Source of the DNA: Curtobacterium sp. 458
GTDB lineage: Bacteria > Actinomycetota > Actinomycetes > Actinomycetales > Microbacteriaceae
Reading direction: 5' to 3'
Assembly: GCF_030406605.1 (NCBI RefSeq)
Contig: NZ_CP129104.1
Location: 1,513,415 to 1,577,414, forward strand
DNA length: 64,000 bases
The position numbers and the translations under genes were made by a program. The notes under the pieces are model-generated. The model was not told the origin of the DNA, did no database searches, and worked only from the letters and a program-made list of their open reading frames with translations. The stretch's first letter is position 1; each line of letters opens with the position of its first letter. Shown here in pieces: positions 28,475-38,250 of the stretch.

Positions 28475-29059
28475 TCACCGGCCAGAAGTTCGCCGCAGCG
28501 CGGCGAGCAAGGCTTCGCCGTCCGCGACGTCGTAGAGCGCGAAGTTCCCGCGCTCGGGCGTGAGGTCGAGGCCGGTGTTCGCGTACTGCCGCACCGCCTC
28601 GCTTCCACCCCAGAAGAGCGTGTCGAGGTGGCGTGAGTCGTCCGACTCGACGGACATGTGCTCGGCGGAGCGATCGACTTACCAGTCGGTCCGGCTCGCG
28701 GAGGTCTCCCGGACCCGGCGCTCGTTCACCACGAGCACTCGGTGGTCCGTGACCGCGTAGACGTCGGTGCGCTTGCGGTGCCGCTTCACGAGGAAGCGCC
28801 CGACGAGCGCGTGCGCGGCAGAGACGGACAGCGCTGCGAGCACGACGATGGTCACCGGGTGGGCGCCCGACGAGAACACTGCGACGTCGGCGACGGCGAG
28901 TCCCGCCGAGAACAGCACGCTGAGGGGTATCAGCCACCGATCGGTGTCGACGAAGACGCGGGCCGGGTCGCTCCGGCCGACCCAGAGGAGCTCTTCGCCG
29001 TCGTGGAGCCGTGACTCGACGAGTGACCGTGCCTCGTCGGGACCCGGCGCTCGTCCCAT
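28475..29059 (-). pseudogene. PH-like membrane protein gene split by an in-frame TAA
   Basis: Reading from ATG 29059 gives 126 residues with two membrane helices and a PH-like strand pair (YAVTDHRVLVVNERRVRET), then stops at TAA 28681-28679. The same frame continues without shift through VDRSAEHMSVESDDSRHLDTLF to a proper end at 28475 (FALYDVADGEALLAALRR), which is exactly the expected C-terminal half of such proteins. So a single nonsense codon divides one gene. A restart at ATG 28657 could make a 60-residue fragment. The start overlaps the RNase HI stop by 1 nt. A sequencing error or a real recent inactivation are both possible. Confidence 0.7.
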
Positions 29060-29580
29060 CAGAACAGGGTCGCGGGCGGGGTCGCCTCGGGCAGGGGCTC
29101 CGGCTCGGTGACCTCGACGCCGGGCCAGCCCGGGCCGTGCGGTACGTCGGTGCCGTTCTGGTACGCGGTCGCAGCACCCCGGGCGCGGACGTCGGCAGCC
29201 TCGTTCATCTCGTGCCCGACGTGACCGCGGACCCACTCGAAGGTGACCTTCCGGCCCTGCAGCTCGGCGTCGAGCTCCTTGATGATCTCGACGTTGAGCA
29301 CGGGCTTGCCGTCGGCCTTGCGCCAGCCCTTCCGCTTCCACCCGGCGAGCCATTCGGTGCAGGCCTTGATCGCGTACTGGCTGTCACACAGGATGTGCAG
29401 CGGCTCGCCGGTGTCCTTCGTGGCACGGAGCAGTTGCAGCACGGCGGTCAGTTCGCCCTGGTTGTTGGTCGCCTTCGGCCACCCGCCCGCCGCCCACCGG
29501 TCGTCGTCGACGTACCAGGCCCAGCCGGCCGGGCCGGGGTTGCCGAGGGCGGAGCCGTCTGCGGCGGCGACGATCGTCAC
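29059..29580 (-). CDS. rnhA: Ribonuclease HI
   Basis: Cleaves RNA in RNA-DNA hybrids. Catalytic carboxylates are all present: Asp8 in AAADGSALGNPG, Glu43 in NQGELTAV, Asp66 in ILCDSQYAI and Asp130 in GHEMNEAADVRA, with His in VRGHVGHEMN. 173 residues including a Pro/Glu-rich tail of about 30. GTG 29580 is preferred over upstream starts because GGAGG lies 7 nt before it and the fold begins at once. Confidence 0.93.
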   Translation of the reverse strand: MTIVAAADGSALGNPGPAGWAWYVDDDRWAAGGWPKATNNQGELTAVLQLLRATKDTGEPLHILCDSQYAIKACTEWLAGWKRKGWRKADGKPVLNVEIIKELDAELQGRKVTFEWVRGHVGHEMNEAADVRARGAATAYQNGTDVPHGPGWPGVEVTEPEPLPEATPPATLF

Positions 29581-29635
29581 GATGGGACCTCCAGGTGGTG
29601 CGGGTGCTGCACCACCGTAACGGAGGTCAGGGACG

Positions 29636-30472
29636 TCAGCGCTTCGCGGGGTCCAGGTTGAGCGTCGTGCCCTCGAGCAGCCACTCCTCGGCACCGCGCG
29701 TCTCGAGGTACGGGTTCAGCCACCGCAGCTGCGCCGGGGTGACGTCGAACCGCTTGCTGACCGTCGTGAGCTCGTCGCCGTGCGAGACGCCGTAGGAGGT
29801 CGGCGTGCCGTCGGTGTCCTTGACCCAGCCGTACGCGCCGGGACGGGCCTTCCCGACCGTGACCCGGAGGTCCGGGTACGGGTTCGGAAGCCTCCAGTCG
29901 AGGGCACCGATCGCCAGGACGGAGCCGACCCACGGTCGGTCGTCGGACTCGGAGCCGTCCTCGTTCGGCATCGGCACCAGCACCGCGCTGGAGAGGTAGT
30001 CCGGTGTCCTGCCGGCATCGTCGAGCGGAGCCTTCGCCGGCGCCGACGTCCCGCTCCACTGCACCTGGCTCCGGACCACCGTGTCGTACCCGTCGGCGTA
30101 CTCGGCCGGGCGGTGGCGGAACTGCAGGGCGATGGGCTGCGGGTTGGTGGTCCGGTAGTCGGACAGCTCGGCGTCGAACAGACCATCGGCCCGCTGCACG
30201 ATACGCACGTGCAAGCTGGTCTCACCGGACTTCGACACGACGTCGGTCTCGGCGGCGACGGAGCCCGGCGTGAGCGTGGGCGTCGCGGTCGGGGTGGGTG
30301 CCGGTGACGCCGTGCGGGAACCACCGCCGTCGGGTCCCGCGGCCGCCGTCCTCGTCGGCGCCGGCACGGAGTCGTCCCCGCCGAACGGCGAGCAGCCGCT
30401 CAGCACGAGCATCGTCGTCAGTGCCACAGCCGTCGCCCCGAGCGCCGCGATCGTCCTGGTCCTTCGTTCCAC
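29636..30472 (-). CDS. LysM-containing lipoprotein
   Basis: 278 residues. A signal peptide with lipobox LVLSGC places the lipidated Cys at residue 27. A Pro/Thr/Ala-rich linker follows, then a beta-rich domain of about 150 residues, and the C-terminal 50 residues look like LysM (YGVSHGDELTTVSKRFDVTPAQLRWLNPY and LLEGTTLNLDP). A cell-surface role with peptidoglycan contact is inferred. Encoded upstream of rnhA on the same strand. Confidence 0.8.
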   Translation of the reverse strand: MERRTRTIAALGATAVALTTMLVLSGCSPFGGDDSVPAPTRTAAAGPDGGGSRTASPAPTPTATPTLTPGSVAAETDVVSKSGETSLHVRIVQRADGLFDAELSDYRTTNPQPIALQFRHRPAEYADGYDTVVRSQVQWSGTSAPAKAPLDDAGRTPDYLSSAVLVPMPNEDGSESDDRPWVGSVLAIGALDWRLPNPYPDLRVTVGKARPGAYGWVKDTDGTPTSYGVSHGDELTTVSKRFDVTPAQLRWLNPYLETRGAEEWLLEGTTLNLDPAKR

Positions 30473-30591
30473 GTCGTTCCCCCTCGAAACGACCCTAGTG
30501 CGATGCCACCGCGCGGACAGGGCAACGGGAACCGGACGACGGCGGTCGTGACCGAACCGTTGCCGGAGGGGAGCGGCCTACTGTGCAGCCC

Positions 30592-30930
30592 ATGAGCGAC
30601 AGCATCCCCCAGGCCCCCGGCCCCGACGAGTCCGACGACCGCGCCCGCGACGACGAACTGCGCGACGCTGCGCACCACGAGGGCGCCGACGGTCTCGACG
30701 ACCGCACCCAGCGCGCGGCGGACACGTCCTACAGTCCGTCGAGCGAGCGCGAGACCTTCGCCTTCCAGACGGAGCAGCGCGACGACGCCGACCTCCGGGA
30801 GGACGGCATCGACCCGTCCCGTGTCGTCGCGGCACCCGGGACCGGCGGCGCGGACGACGCCGGCGACGTCGAGCCGGAACCGGGCGACCTGAACCTGCCG
30901 TGGCAGTCCGAGGAGGACCGCCAGGGCTGA
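30592..30930 (+). CDS. Small acidic hydrophilic protein
   Basis: 112 residues very rich in Asp, Glu, Arg and Gly, with no hydrophobic core, so probably disordered. The segment DTSYSPSSERETFAFQTEQ recalls DUF5709-type actinobacterial proteins, but the match is weak. TACTGT at 30579-30584 ends 7 nt before ATG 30592, which favours this start over GTG 30583 and suggests a leaderless mRNA. Confidence 0.65.
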   Translation: MSDSIPQAPGPDESDDRARDDELRDAAHHEGADGLDDRTQRAADTSYSPSSERETFAFQTEQRDDADLREDGIDPSRVVAAPGTGGADDAGDVEPEPGDLNLPWQSEEDRQG

Positions 30931-30972
30931 TCGGCAGACGCCGGCCCAGGCTCGACGGGTAACTTCCGGCGC

Positions 30973-31209
30973 ATGCCCGTTCCCTGGATGGAGCGCACCG
31001 GTCGGACCCCTGGAGGGGTCGTCGGGGCGTGGTTCAACGTCGTCGTGTGCGCCGTGCTCGTGGTGGGGCTGCCGATCGCAGCGCTCTCCCGAGGTCAGGG
31101 CGCGGTGCACATCGCCTTCGCCGTGGTCCTGACCGCGGTCGCACTGGGCATGGAGGTCCTGTTCGTCCGCAACCTGCGCCAGCAGCTCGCTCGCAGGAGG
31201 GGCGAGTGA
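30973..31209 (+). CDS. Two-helix membrane protein
   Basis: 78 residues with helices at about 19-39 and 45-64 and a basic tail (RRRGE). Overlaps the next gene by 4 nt (GTGA), so the two small membrane proteins are co-translated and may pair. Function not recognised. Confidence 0.7.
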   Translation: MPVPWMERTGRTPGGVVGAWFNVVVCAVLVVGLPIAALSRGQGAVHIAFAVVLTAVALGMEVLFVRNLRQQLARRRGE

Positions 31210-31430
31210 GCGGTCCGGCTTGGTTCTTCGCGATAGGTGGCCTGGTCGCAGCGGTCTGGGGCGTCACCGTCGCGGTGTTCAATCGGTGGGCGCAGCGGAT
31301 CGGCGGCGACGAGTTGATGAACGGGAAGCCGCTCACGCCGGGCTTCGTGCGGTTCATCGGCATCTTCCTCGCCGTCGGCGGCACAGTGATCGCCGTCTTG
31401 GCGTTCAGCGGCGTGCTGCCGGAGAGCTGA
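31206..31430 (+). CDS. Two-helix membrane protein, partner of preceding gene
   Basis: 74 residues: an N-terminal helix (FFAIGGLVAAVWGVTVAVF), the motif NRWAQRIGGDELMNGKPLTPGFVRF and a second helix (IGIFLAVGGTVIAVLAFS). Similar in layout to the small protein at 38989-39210 (helix, charged segment with a LTPxxxR motif, helix). Function unknown. Confidence 0.7.
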   Translation: MSGPAWFFAIGGLVAAVWGVTVAVFNRWAQRIGGDELMNGKPLTPGFVRFIGIFLAVGGTVIAVLAFSGVLPES

Positions 31431-31438
31431 GACCCGCC

Positions 31439-32257
31439 CTACGACACCGAGTCCGGGTGCGAGCCCGTCCGCTGCCCGGACTCGAGCGTCGCGATCGCCG
31501 CGAGGTCGTCCTCGGTCAGCTCGAAGCCATCGACGTCGATGTTCGAACGGATCCGCCCGGGCGTCACCGACTTCGGCAGCACCACCACGCCCTGCTGCAC
31601 GTTCCACCGGACGAGCACCTGCGCGACGCTCACCCCGTGCGCCTCCGCGATCGCGGAGAGCACCGGCTCGTCCACGAGACGCCCCCGACCGAGCGGCGAC
31701 CACGCCTCGGTCACGATGCCGTGCTCGGCGTGGAACGCCATCAACTCGCGCTGCGGCAACCACGGGTGCCGCTCGACCTGGTTCACCGCGGGCACCTCGC
31801 CGGTCTCGTCGATGATCCGCTCGAGGTGCGGCACCTGGAAGTTCGAGACCCCGACGCTCCGCGCACGTCCGGACGCACGCAGCTCGACGAGCGTCCGCCA
31901 CGTCTCCACGTACTGGTCGCGGGCCGCCGCCGGCCAGTGGATGAGGTACAGGTCGACGGCGTCGACCCCCAGCCGGTCGAGGCTCGCGTCGAACGCCCGC
32001 AGGGTCGCATCGCGACCCTGGTGGTCGTTCCACACCTTGGTCGTCACGAAGACGTCGTCACGGTCCAGCCGGGAGGCACGGATCGCCTCCCCGACGCCGC
32101 GCTCGTTCCCGTACATCTCGGCTGTGTCGACGTGGCGGTACCCGGCGTCGAGCGCCGTGCGGACGGCGACGGCTGCCTCGGTGTCGTCGACCTTGTAAAC
32201 GCCGAAGCCGACGGCGGGGATGCTGCGACCGTCGCGGAGGGGGATGGAGGTGACCAT
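31439..32257 (-). CDS. Aldo/keto reductase
   Basis: 272-residue NADPH-dependent reductase. The catalytic tetrad is Asp44, Tyr49 (VDTAEMYGNE), Lys74 (VTTKVWND) and His107 (LIHWP), and the cofactor end VLPKSVTPGRIRSN is intact. Most similar in layout to the 2,5-diketo-D-gluconate reductase group. Substrate unclear. Ends 8 nt from the convergent small membrane gene. Confidence 0.92.
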   Translation of the reverse strand: MVTSIPLRDGRSIPAVGFGVYKVDDTEAAVAVRTALDAGYRHVDTAEMYGNERGVGEAIRASRLDRDDVFVTTKVWNDHQGRDATLRAFDASLDRLGVDAVDLYLIHWPAAARDQYVETWRTLVELRASGRARSVGVSNFQVPHLERIIDETGEVPAVNQVERHPWLPQRELMAFHAEHGIVTEAWSPLGRGRLVDEPVLSAIAEAHGVSVAQVLVRWNVQQGVVVLPKSVTPGRIRSNIDVDGFELTEDDLAAIATLESGQRTGSHPDSVS

Positions 32258-32290
32258 GCACCCATCCTGCCGATCGTGGCGGGCGTGCGT

Positions 32291-32305
32291 CGTGCCTCCC
32301 GGCCG
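32291..32305. repeat. Dispersed 15-bp element
   Basis: CGTGCCTCCCGGCCG, an exact inverted copy of the core CGGCCGGGAGGCACG that is also found inside genes at 15582, 52098 and 54741. Confidence 0.8.
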
Positions 32306-32331
32306 CTCCTCGCACCACGTGATCGACGTGA

Positions 32332-32351
32332 CGCGCGTCGATCGACGCGCG
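32332..32351. promoter_or_regulatory. 20-bp palindrome between MFS and aldo/keto reductase genes
   Basis: CGCGCGTCGATCGACGCGCG reads the same on both strands. It lies downstream of the MFS stop and upstream of the aldo/keto reductase start, so it could be a hairpin terminator or an operator. Confidence 0.55.
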
Positions 32352-32390
32352 CGGTGTCGGAACGCGCGCGTTTCGTGGAGCGGGTCGGGC

Positions 32391-33596
32391 CTACGTGGGG
32401 AGGTTGACCGGCTCGGTGTCGGGGATCGGGCTCGCGTCGCGGCCGCGCAGGTCGGGCAGCCACTGCTTCGCCGCCAGCGGGAGCAGGACGCCGACCAGCG
32501 CCATGCCCGCGCCGACCATGAGTCCGCCGGTCGGGCCGTGCAGGTCGATGAGGAACCCGGCCACAGCGGAACCGCCAGCCGCGCCGATGAGCTGGCCGGT
32601 GCCCATCCAGCCGTAGGCCTCGGCGGTGTCGGAGAACTTCACCGTCGCCGACACCGAGCCGAACATCACGGCGAGGGCCGGGGCGATGCCGCCACCCGCG
32701 ATGAGGAGCGCCAGGCAGAGCCACCAGAAGTTCGTTCCGCCGACCGCGAGCGCGAGGCCCACGAAGACGATCGCCGTGCGGGTCCAGAGGGTGTTCGGCG
32801 AGATCGGGCGGTGGCCGAACGCGAGGCCGCCGACCAGGGACCCGATCGCGAACACCGCGAGGACGATGCCCGCGTTCGGGCTGCCCTCGCCGAACACGCT
32901 CGTGACGCTGGCCTCGACCGCGGCACACGCTCCGATGAGGAGGAGGCCGGTCAGGGTGGCGACGACAACCGAGGGGCGGCGCAGCACGACGCCGAACGCC
33001 CGCTTCGAGCGGGGGATGCGCACGCGGCCGAGCTCGGGGGAAGCGATGAACCACACGCCGCCGATGACGAGGAACGCCATCGCGACGACGATCGCCTCGA
33101 CGGTGCCGATCTGCGTGGCGACGAAGGTCGTGATGACCGGGCCGGCCACCCAGATGAGCTCCTGCGCGCTCGCGTCGAGGGAGAACAGGGGAGTGAGCTG
33201 CGCCGAGGTCACCATCTTCGGGTAGATGGTGCGCACGGCCGGCTGGACCGGGGGCACCGCCAGCCCGCCGATGAACCCGACGACGACGTAGCCCCAGAGC
33301 GGCATCAGGACGAAGCCGACGACACCCATGCTCGCGAGCGCGACGATGCTCGTCAGGATCAGGACGGGACGCATGCCCCAGCTGCCCATCCACCGGCTGG
33401 TGAGGGGCCCGGCGATCGCCTGCCCGATGCTCGTCGTGGCGAGGACGAGGCCGGCCGCGCCGTACGAGTCGAAGACGTGCTCGACGTGGAGCAGGTACGC
33501 GAGCGAGAGCATCCCGAACGGGAAGCGGGCGGTGAGCTGCGCAGCGATGACACGACCGACGCCAGGGGTCTTCAGCAGGGGCCCGTACGTACTCAC
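32391..33596 (-). CDS. MFS transporter
   Basis: 401 residues, about twelve helices. GPLTSRWMGSWGMRPVLIL is motif A after helix 2. The group resembles MFS proteins related to arabinose-efflux permeases; substrate unknown. The GTG start at 33596 is supported by TACACT at 33608-33603 ending 6 nt before it, the spacing of a leaderless transcript. Its promoter region adjoins the nrd control region. Confidence 0.88.
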   Translation of the reverse strand: MSTYGPLLKTPGVGRVIAAQLTARFPFGMLSLAYLLHVEHVFDSYGAAGLVLATTSIGQAIAGPLTSRWMGSWGMRPVLILTSIVALASMGVVGFVLMPLWGYVVVGFIGGLAVPPVQPAVRTIYPKMVTSAQLTPLFSLDASAQELIWVAGPVITTFVATQIGTVEAIVVAMAFLVIGGVWFIASPELGRVRIPRSKRAFGVVLRRPSVVVATLTGLLLIGACAAVEASVTSVFGEGSPNAGIVLAVFAIGSLVGGLAFGHRPISPNTLWTRTAIVFVGLALAVGGTNFWWLCLALLIAGGGIAPALAVMFGSVSATVKFSDTAEAYGWMGTGQLIGAAGGSAVAGFLIDLHGPTGGLMVGAGMALVGVLLPLAAKQWLPDLRGRDASPIPDTEPVNLPT

Positions 33597-33840
33597 AAGA
33601 GGAGTGTACGGACCGGACGGACGGCCTGTCCCCCGGTCGGGGAGGTGTGCACGAACGGCTCCTGTGCACGGTCGCGTGCCGGGCTCCGCGACACGCCGAT
33701 CGTGTTCTGCCCACAGGCGTGGAGAGATGTGTCCACAAGGTGTGGAGGAGTGTCGGTGGCCAGGATCAGACTGGCGGAATCGCGGGCCTCTCCCGACTGT
33801 TCACACTGTGGAGGGCGTTGTGGAGAACTACACGGCTGTA
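33597..33840. other. TGTGGAG/TGTCCACA-rich region upstream of nrdH
   Basis: No gene seen. Near-matches to the actinobacterial DnaA box TTGTCCACA occur at 33729-33737 (GTGTCCACA) and 33707-33715 (CTGCCCACA), and inverse forms TGTGGAGGA, TGTGGAGGG and TGTGGAGAA occur at about 33741, 33808 and 33821. This density of one 7-mer family suggests a DnaA-binding or other multi-site regulator region. Confidence 0.45.
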
Positions 33841-33888
33841 ACACTTTCTCTTGTGGTCGGTCCCGGTGTCGGCCACTAGATGTAGTAT
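33841..33888 (+). promoter_or_regulatory. Two NrdR boxes and nrd -10 element
   Basis: Box 1 is ACACTTTCTCTTGTGG (33841-33856) and box 2 is CCACTAGATGTAGTAT (33873-33888). Both fit the 16-bp NrdR consensus ACACWATATATWGTGT, and the 16-bp gap between them is the known spacing of tandem NrdR sites. Box 2 overlaps TAGTAT (33883-33888), a good -10. NrdR with bound ATP/dATP would repress here. The leader to nrdH is about 135 nt and shows no B12-box. Confidence 0.8.
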
Positions 33889-34030
33889 CGAGTCACCGGG
33901 TCGAACCCGCCCTCAGCAGGCGCAGCGCTTGCTCTCCGCGGGCCCCGGCAGGCTTCAGAAGCACCACTGCAGCACAACCACCAGCACCACTGAACGACCC
34001 GCTCGACGGGCCGAGAACACAGGGGAGATC

Positions 34031-34264
34031 ATGGCCGTCACCGTCTACACCAAGCCGTCCTGCGTCCAGTGCACCGCGACGTACCGGGCCCTCGACAACA
34101 AGGGCATCCAGTACGAGGTGCACGACGTCTCCACGGACGAGGCAGCCCTCGAGCACGTCAAGAGCCTCGGCTACATGCAGGCCCCGGTCGTCGTGACCGA
34201 CGACGACCACTGGTCGGGCTTCCGTCCCGACAAGATCGCGACGCTCAGCGCCGAACTCGCGTGA
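34031..34264 (+). CDS. nrdH: Glutaredoxin-like NrdH
   Basis: 77-residue electron donor for class Ib ribonucleotide reductase, reduced by thioredoxin reductase. Active site CVQC follows TVYTKPS, and the C-terminal WSGFRPDKI is typical of NrdH. ATG 34031 is preceded by GGGGAGAT. First gene of nrdHIEF. Confidence 0.96.
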   Translation: MAVTVYTKPSCVQCTATYRALDNKGIQYEVHDVSTDEAALEHVKSLGYMQAPVVVTDDDHWSGFRPDKIATLSAELA

Positions 34265-34344
34265 CCCCGGTGTGGTGCTCGCCTCGGTGAGCACCGCACC
34301 GCCCCTCCTGATCCGCTGTCCGCACCTCTGACCAGGGAGCGCAC

Positions 34345-34761
34345 ATGAGCAACCTCGTCTACTTCTCGAGCGTGTCCGGCTACACGGCCCGCTTCATCGA
34401 GAAGCTGGGGCTGCCGGCAGACCGGATCCCGCTCTACCCGAACGACCCGTTCCTCCACGCGGACGAGCCGTACGTCCTCGTGCTGCCGACCTACGGGGGC
34501 GGCAACGGGCAGGGAGCGGTCCCGAAGCAGGTCATCAAGTTCCTCAACGACGAACGCAACCGCTCCCTCATCCGCGGTGTGATCGTCGGCGGCAACACGA
34601 ACTTCGGCGAGGCCTACGGTCTCGCAGGGGACGTCATCGCACAGAAGTGCGGCGTCCCCGTCCTCTACCGTTTCGAGCTCTTCGGCACGCCTGACGACGT
34701 GCACGCAGTCACCACTGGATTGGAAGCATTTTGGACGCAGCAGTTGCAGACGTCGATCTGA
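34345..34761 (+). CDS. nrdI: Flavodoxin-like NrdI
   Basis: 138-residue FMN protein that supplies oxidant to assemble the Mn(III)2-tyrosyl cofactor of Nrd[10 protein letters not shown] is the phosphate loop, and [16 protein letters not shown] and [14 protein letters not shown] are conserved. Its 3' end overlaps nrdE by 31 nt. The 80-nt gap after nrdH holds a small stem (GGTGCTC/GAGCACC). Confidence 0.95.
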   Translation: MSNLVYFSSVSGYTARFIEKLGLPADRIPLYPNDPFLHADEPYVLVLPTYGGGNGQGAVPKQVIKFLNDERNRSLIRGVIVGGNTNFGEAYGLAGDVIAQKCGVPVLYRFELFGTPDDVHAVTTGLEAFWTQQLQTSI

Positions 34762-36884
34762 CGTCGCCGCAGACGGGGATGGACTACCACTCCCTCAACG
34801 CGATGCTCAACCTCTACGACTCGGACGGGAACATCCAGTTCGACAAGGACCGTGAGGCCGCCAAGCAGTTCTTCCTGCAGCACGTCAACCAGAACACCGT
34901 CTTCTTCCACAACCTGAAGGAGCGGCTCGACTACCTGGTCGAGAACGAGTACTACGAAGCCGCGACGATCGAGCAGTACTCGCTCGACTTCATCCAGAAG
35001 CTCAACGACCTGGCGTACTCGAAGAAGTTCCGGTTCCAGACGTTCCTCGGTGCGTTCAAGTACTACACGAGCTACACGCTCAAGACGTTCGACGGCAAGC
35101 GCTACCTCGAGCGCTTCGAGGACCGCGTCGTGATGACCGCCCTCGGCCTGGCGCAGGGCAACGAGCAGCTCGCGATCGACCTCGTGGAAGAGATCATCGC
35201 CGGCCGCTTCCAGCCCGCGACCCCGACGTTCCTCAACACCGCGAAGGCCCAGCGCGGCGAGCTCGTCTCCTGCTTCCTCCTCCGCATCGAGGACAACATG
35301 GAGTCGATCTCGCGCGGCATCAACTCCTCGCTGCAGCTCTCGAAGCGCGGCGGCGGCGTGGCCCTGCTGCTCTCCAACATCCGCGAGGCCGGCGCCCCGA
35401 TCAAGCAGATCGAGAACCAGTCCTCCGGGATCATCCCCGTGATGAAGCTGCTGGAAGACTCCTTCTCCTACGCGAACCAGCTCGGTGCGCGTCAGGGTGC
35501 CGGTGCCGTCTACCTGTCGGCGCACCACCCGGACATCATGAAGTTCCTCGACACCAAGCGCGAGAACGCCGACGAGAAGATCCGCATCAAGACGCTGTCG
35601 CTCGGTGTCGTCGTGCCGGACATCACGTTCGAGCTCGCGAAGAACAACGAGGACATGTACCTCTTCTCGCCGTACGACGTCGAGAAGGTCTACGGCATGC
35701 CGTTCGGCGACGTCCCGATCTCCGAAAACTACCGCGCGATGGTCGACGACTCGCGCATCAAGAAGACCAAGATCAAGGCGCGTGACTTCTTCACGACCAT
35801 CGCCGAGATCCAGTTCGAGTCGGGTTACCCGTACATCGTGTTCGAGGACACGGTGAACAAGGCCAACCCGATCAAGGGTCGGATCAACATGTCCAACCTG
35901 TGCTCGGAGATCCTGCAGGTCAACACCCCGACGACCTTCAACGAGGACCTGTCCTACAAGGAGATCGGCAAGGACATCTCCTGCAACCTCGGCTCGCTGA
36001 ACATCGCGCTGACGATGGACTCGCCGGACTTCGGCAAGACCATCGAGACCGCCATCCGCGGCCTCACGTCGGTGTCGCAGATGTCGCACATCTCGTCGGT
36101 CCGCTCCGTCGAGGACGGCAACGACAAGTCGCACGCCATCGGCCTCGGCCAGATGAACCTGCACGGCTACCTCGCTCGTGAGCGCGTGTACTACGGCTCC
36201 GAAGAGGGCATCGACTTCACGAACATCTACTTCTACACGGTGCTGTTCCACGCCCTGCGCGCCTCGAACAACATCGCCATCGAGACGGGGGAGACCTTCG
36301 ACGGCTTCCGCGACTCGAAGTACGCGTCGGGTGAGTTCTTCGACAAGTACACCGACCAGGAGTGGACGCCGGCGACCGCCCGCGTCGCGGAGCTCTTCGC
36401 GACCGCGAACATCGCGATCCCGACGCAGGACGACTGGAAGGCGCTGAAGGCGTCCGTCCAGGAGCACGGCATCTACAACCAGAACCTGCAGGCCGTCCCG
36501 CCGACCGGTTCGATCTCGTACATCAACCACTCGACGTCGTCGATCCACCCGATCGCGTCGAAGATCGAGATCCGCAAGGAAGGCAAGCTCGGTCGCGTCT
36601 ACTACCCGGCGCCGTTCATGACGAACGACAACCTGGACTACTACCAGGACGCGTACGAGATCGGTGCCGAGAAGATCATCGACACGTACGCCGCGGCCAC
36701 GCAGCACGTCGACCAGGGTCTGTCGCTCACGCTGTTCTTCAAGGACACCGCGACCACGCGTGACATCAACAAGGCCCAGATCTACGCATGGCGCAAGGGC
36801 ATCAAGACGATCTACTACATCCGTCTGCGTCAGCTCGCGCTCGAGGGCACCGAGGTCGAGGGCTGCGTCAGCTGCATGCTCTGA
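34731..36884 (+). CDS. nrdE: Class Ib ribonucleotide reductase, alpha subunit
   Basis: 717 residues. Reduces ribonucleoside diphosphates. The substrate-site Cys in ELVSCFLLR, the loop NLCSEI with the radical-site residues, and the C-terminal redox pair in EGCVSCML are intact; no N-terminal ATP cone, as expected for NrdE. TTG 34731 is the start that keeps the conserved N-terminus before [12 protein letters not shown], with GGAAG 4-5 nt upstream; this overlaps nrdI. An internal ATG at 34779 would cut the N-terminus. Codon use is strongly biased, as in highly expressed genes. Confidence 0.96.
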   Translation: MDAAVADVDLTSPQTGMDYHSLNAMLNLYDSDGNIQFDKDREAAKQFFLQHVNQNTVFFHNLKERLDYLVENEYYEAATIEQYSLDFIQKLNDLAYSKKFRFQTFLGAFKYYTSYTLKTFDGKRYLERFEDRVVMTALGLAQGNEQLAIDLVEEIIAGRFQPATPTFLNTAKAQRGELVSCFLLRIEDNMESISRGINSSLQLSKRGGGVALLLSNIREAGAPIKQIENQSSGIIPVMKLLEDSFSYANQLGARQGAGAVYLSAHHPDIMKFLDTKRENADEKIRIKTLSLGVVVPDITFELAKNNEDMYLFSPYDVEKVYGMPFGDVPISENYRAMVDDSRIKKTKIKARDFFTTIAEIQFESGYPYIVFEDTVNKANPIKGRINMSNLCSEILQVNTPTTFNEDLSYKEIGKDISCNLGSLNIALTMDSPDFGKTIETAIRGLTSVSQMSHISSVRSVEDGNDKSHAIGLGQMNLHGYLARERVYYGSEEGIDFTNIYFYTVLFHALRASNNIAIETGETFDGFRDSKYASGEFFDKYTDQEWTPATARVAELFATANIAIPTQDDWKALKASVQEHGIYNQNLQAVPPTGSISYINHSTSSIHPIASKIEIRKEGKLGRVYYPAPFMTNDNLDYYQDAYEIGAEKIIDTYAAATQHVDQGLSLTLFFKDTATTRDINKAQIYAWRKGIKTIYYIRLRQLALEGTEVEGCVSCML

Positions 36885-36904
36885 TCGCTCACGCGATCAC
36901 CCTT

Positions 36905-36948
36905 CGGACTGGAGGCGCGGGGCGGCCCCGCACCGCGCCTCCAGTCCG
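36905..36948. repeat. Hairpin of the GGAGGCGCG family between nrdE and nrdF
   Basis: CGGACTGGAGGCGCGG (36905-36920) is exactly inverted at 36933-36948 around a 12-nt loop that can itself pair. It lies inside the nrd operon, so it may attenuate or stabilise rather than fully terminate; nrdF would otherwise need its own promoter. Confidence 0.75.
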
Positions 36949-36967
36949 CATCTTCGTCAGTCAGTAA

Positions 36968-37957
<990 letters not shown>

Positions 37958-37976
37958 TCCCGGGCTGACTCGTGGG

Positions 37977-38008
37977 AACGCCCCGCTGGCTTCGGCCAGC
38001 GGGGCGTT
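37977..38008 (+). terminator. Strong intrinsic terminator of nrd operon
   Basis: AACGCCCCGCTGGC-TTCG-GCCAGCGGGGCGTT: a perfect 14-bp stem with a UUCG tetraloop, 20 nt after the nrdF stop, followed by a weakly T-rich CGTCGTTC. Confidence 0.92.
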
Positions 38009-38250
38009 CGTCGTTCAGGGGCGCGGTCGCCGACTGGTCGGAGAGCGGAACTTCATTGAGATTTGATTCGGTCGGGCTATCTGCGACACGGCAGTCGCAT
38101 TGCGTGCGTTGCAAGAAGCTGTGTTCGGTGCGGACCGGCTGTCGGACGGCCATCAGGATCTCCATCGGAGACGTTGATGGGCAGCGACGGCTCTTTCTGC
38201 GAGATCGGTCGCGGCTGTCCTAGGGCCTCCTCACGTACTACGGTTCGAGC
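38009..38250. other. Gene-free gap before barstar gene
   Basis: Lower GC than the nrd side (for example TTGAGATTTGATTCGG near 38056). No ORF here resembles a barnase or any known family. It ends with TACGGT (38239-38244), the -10 candidate of the barstar gene. Probably an insertion or loss boundary. Confidence 0.4.

Noticed and set aside
33889..34030. Cobalamin riboswitch in the nrdH leader
   Set aside because: No B12-box-like sequence, and class Ib NrdHIEF does not use B12.
34665..36707. 680-residue minus-strand ORF opposite nrdE
   Set aside because: Translation is Leu/Val/Asp-rich noise mirrored from nrdE codon bias.
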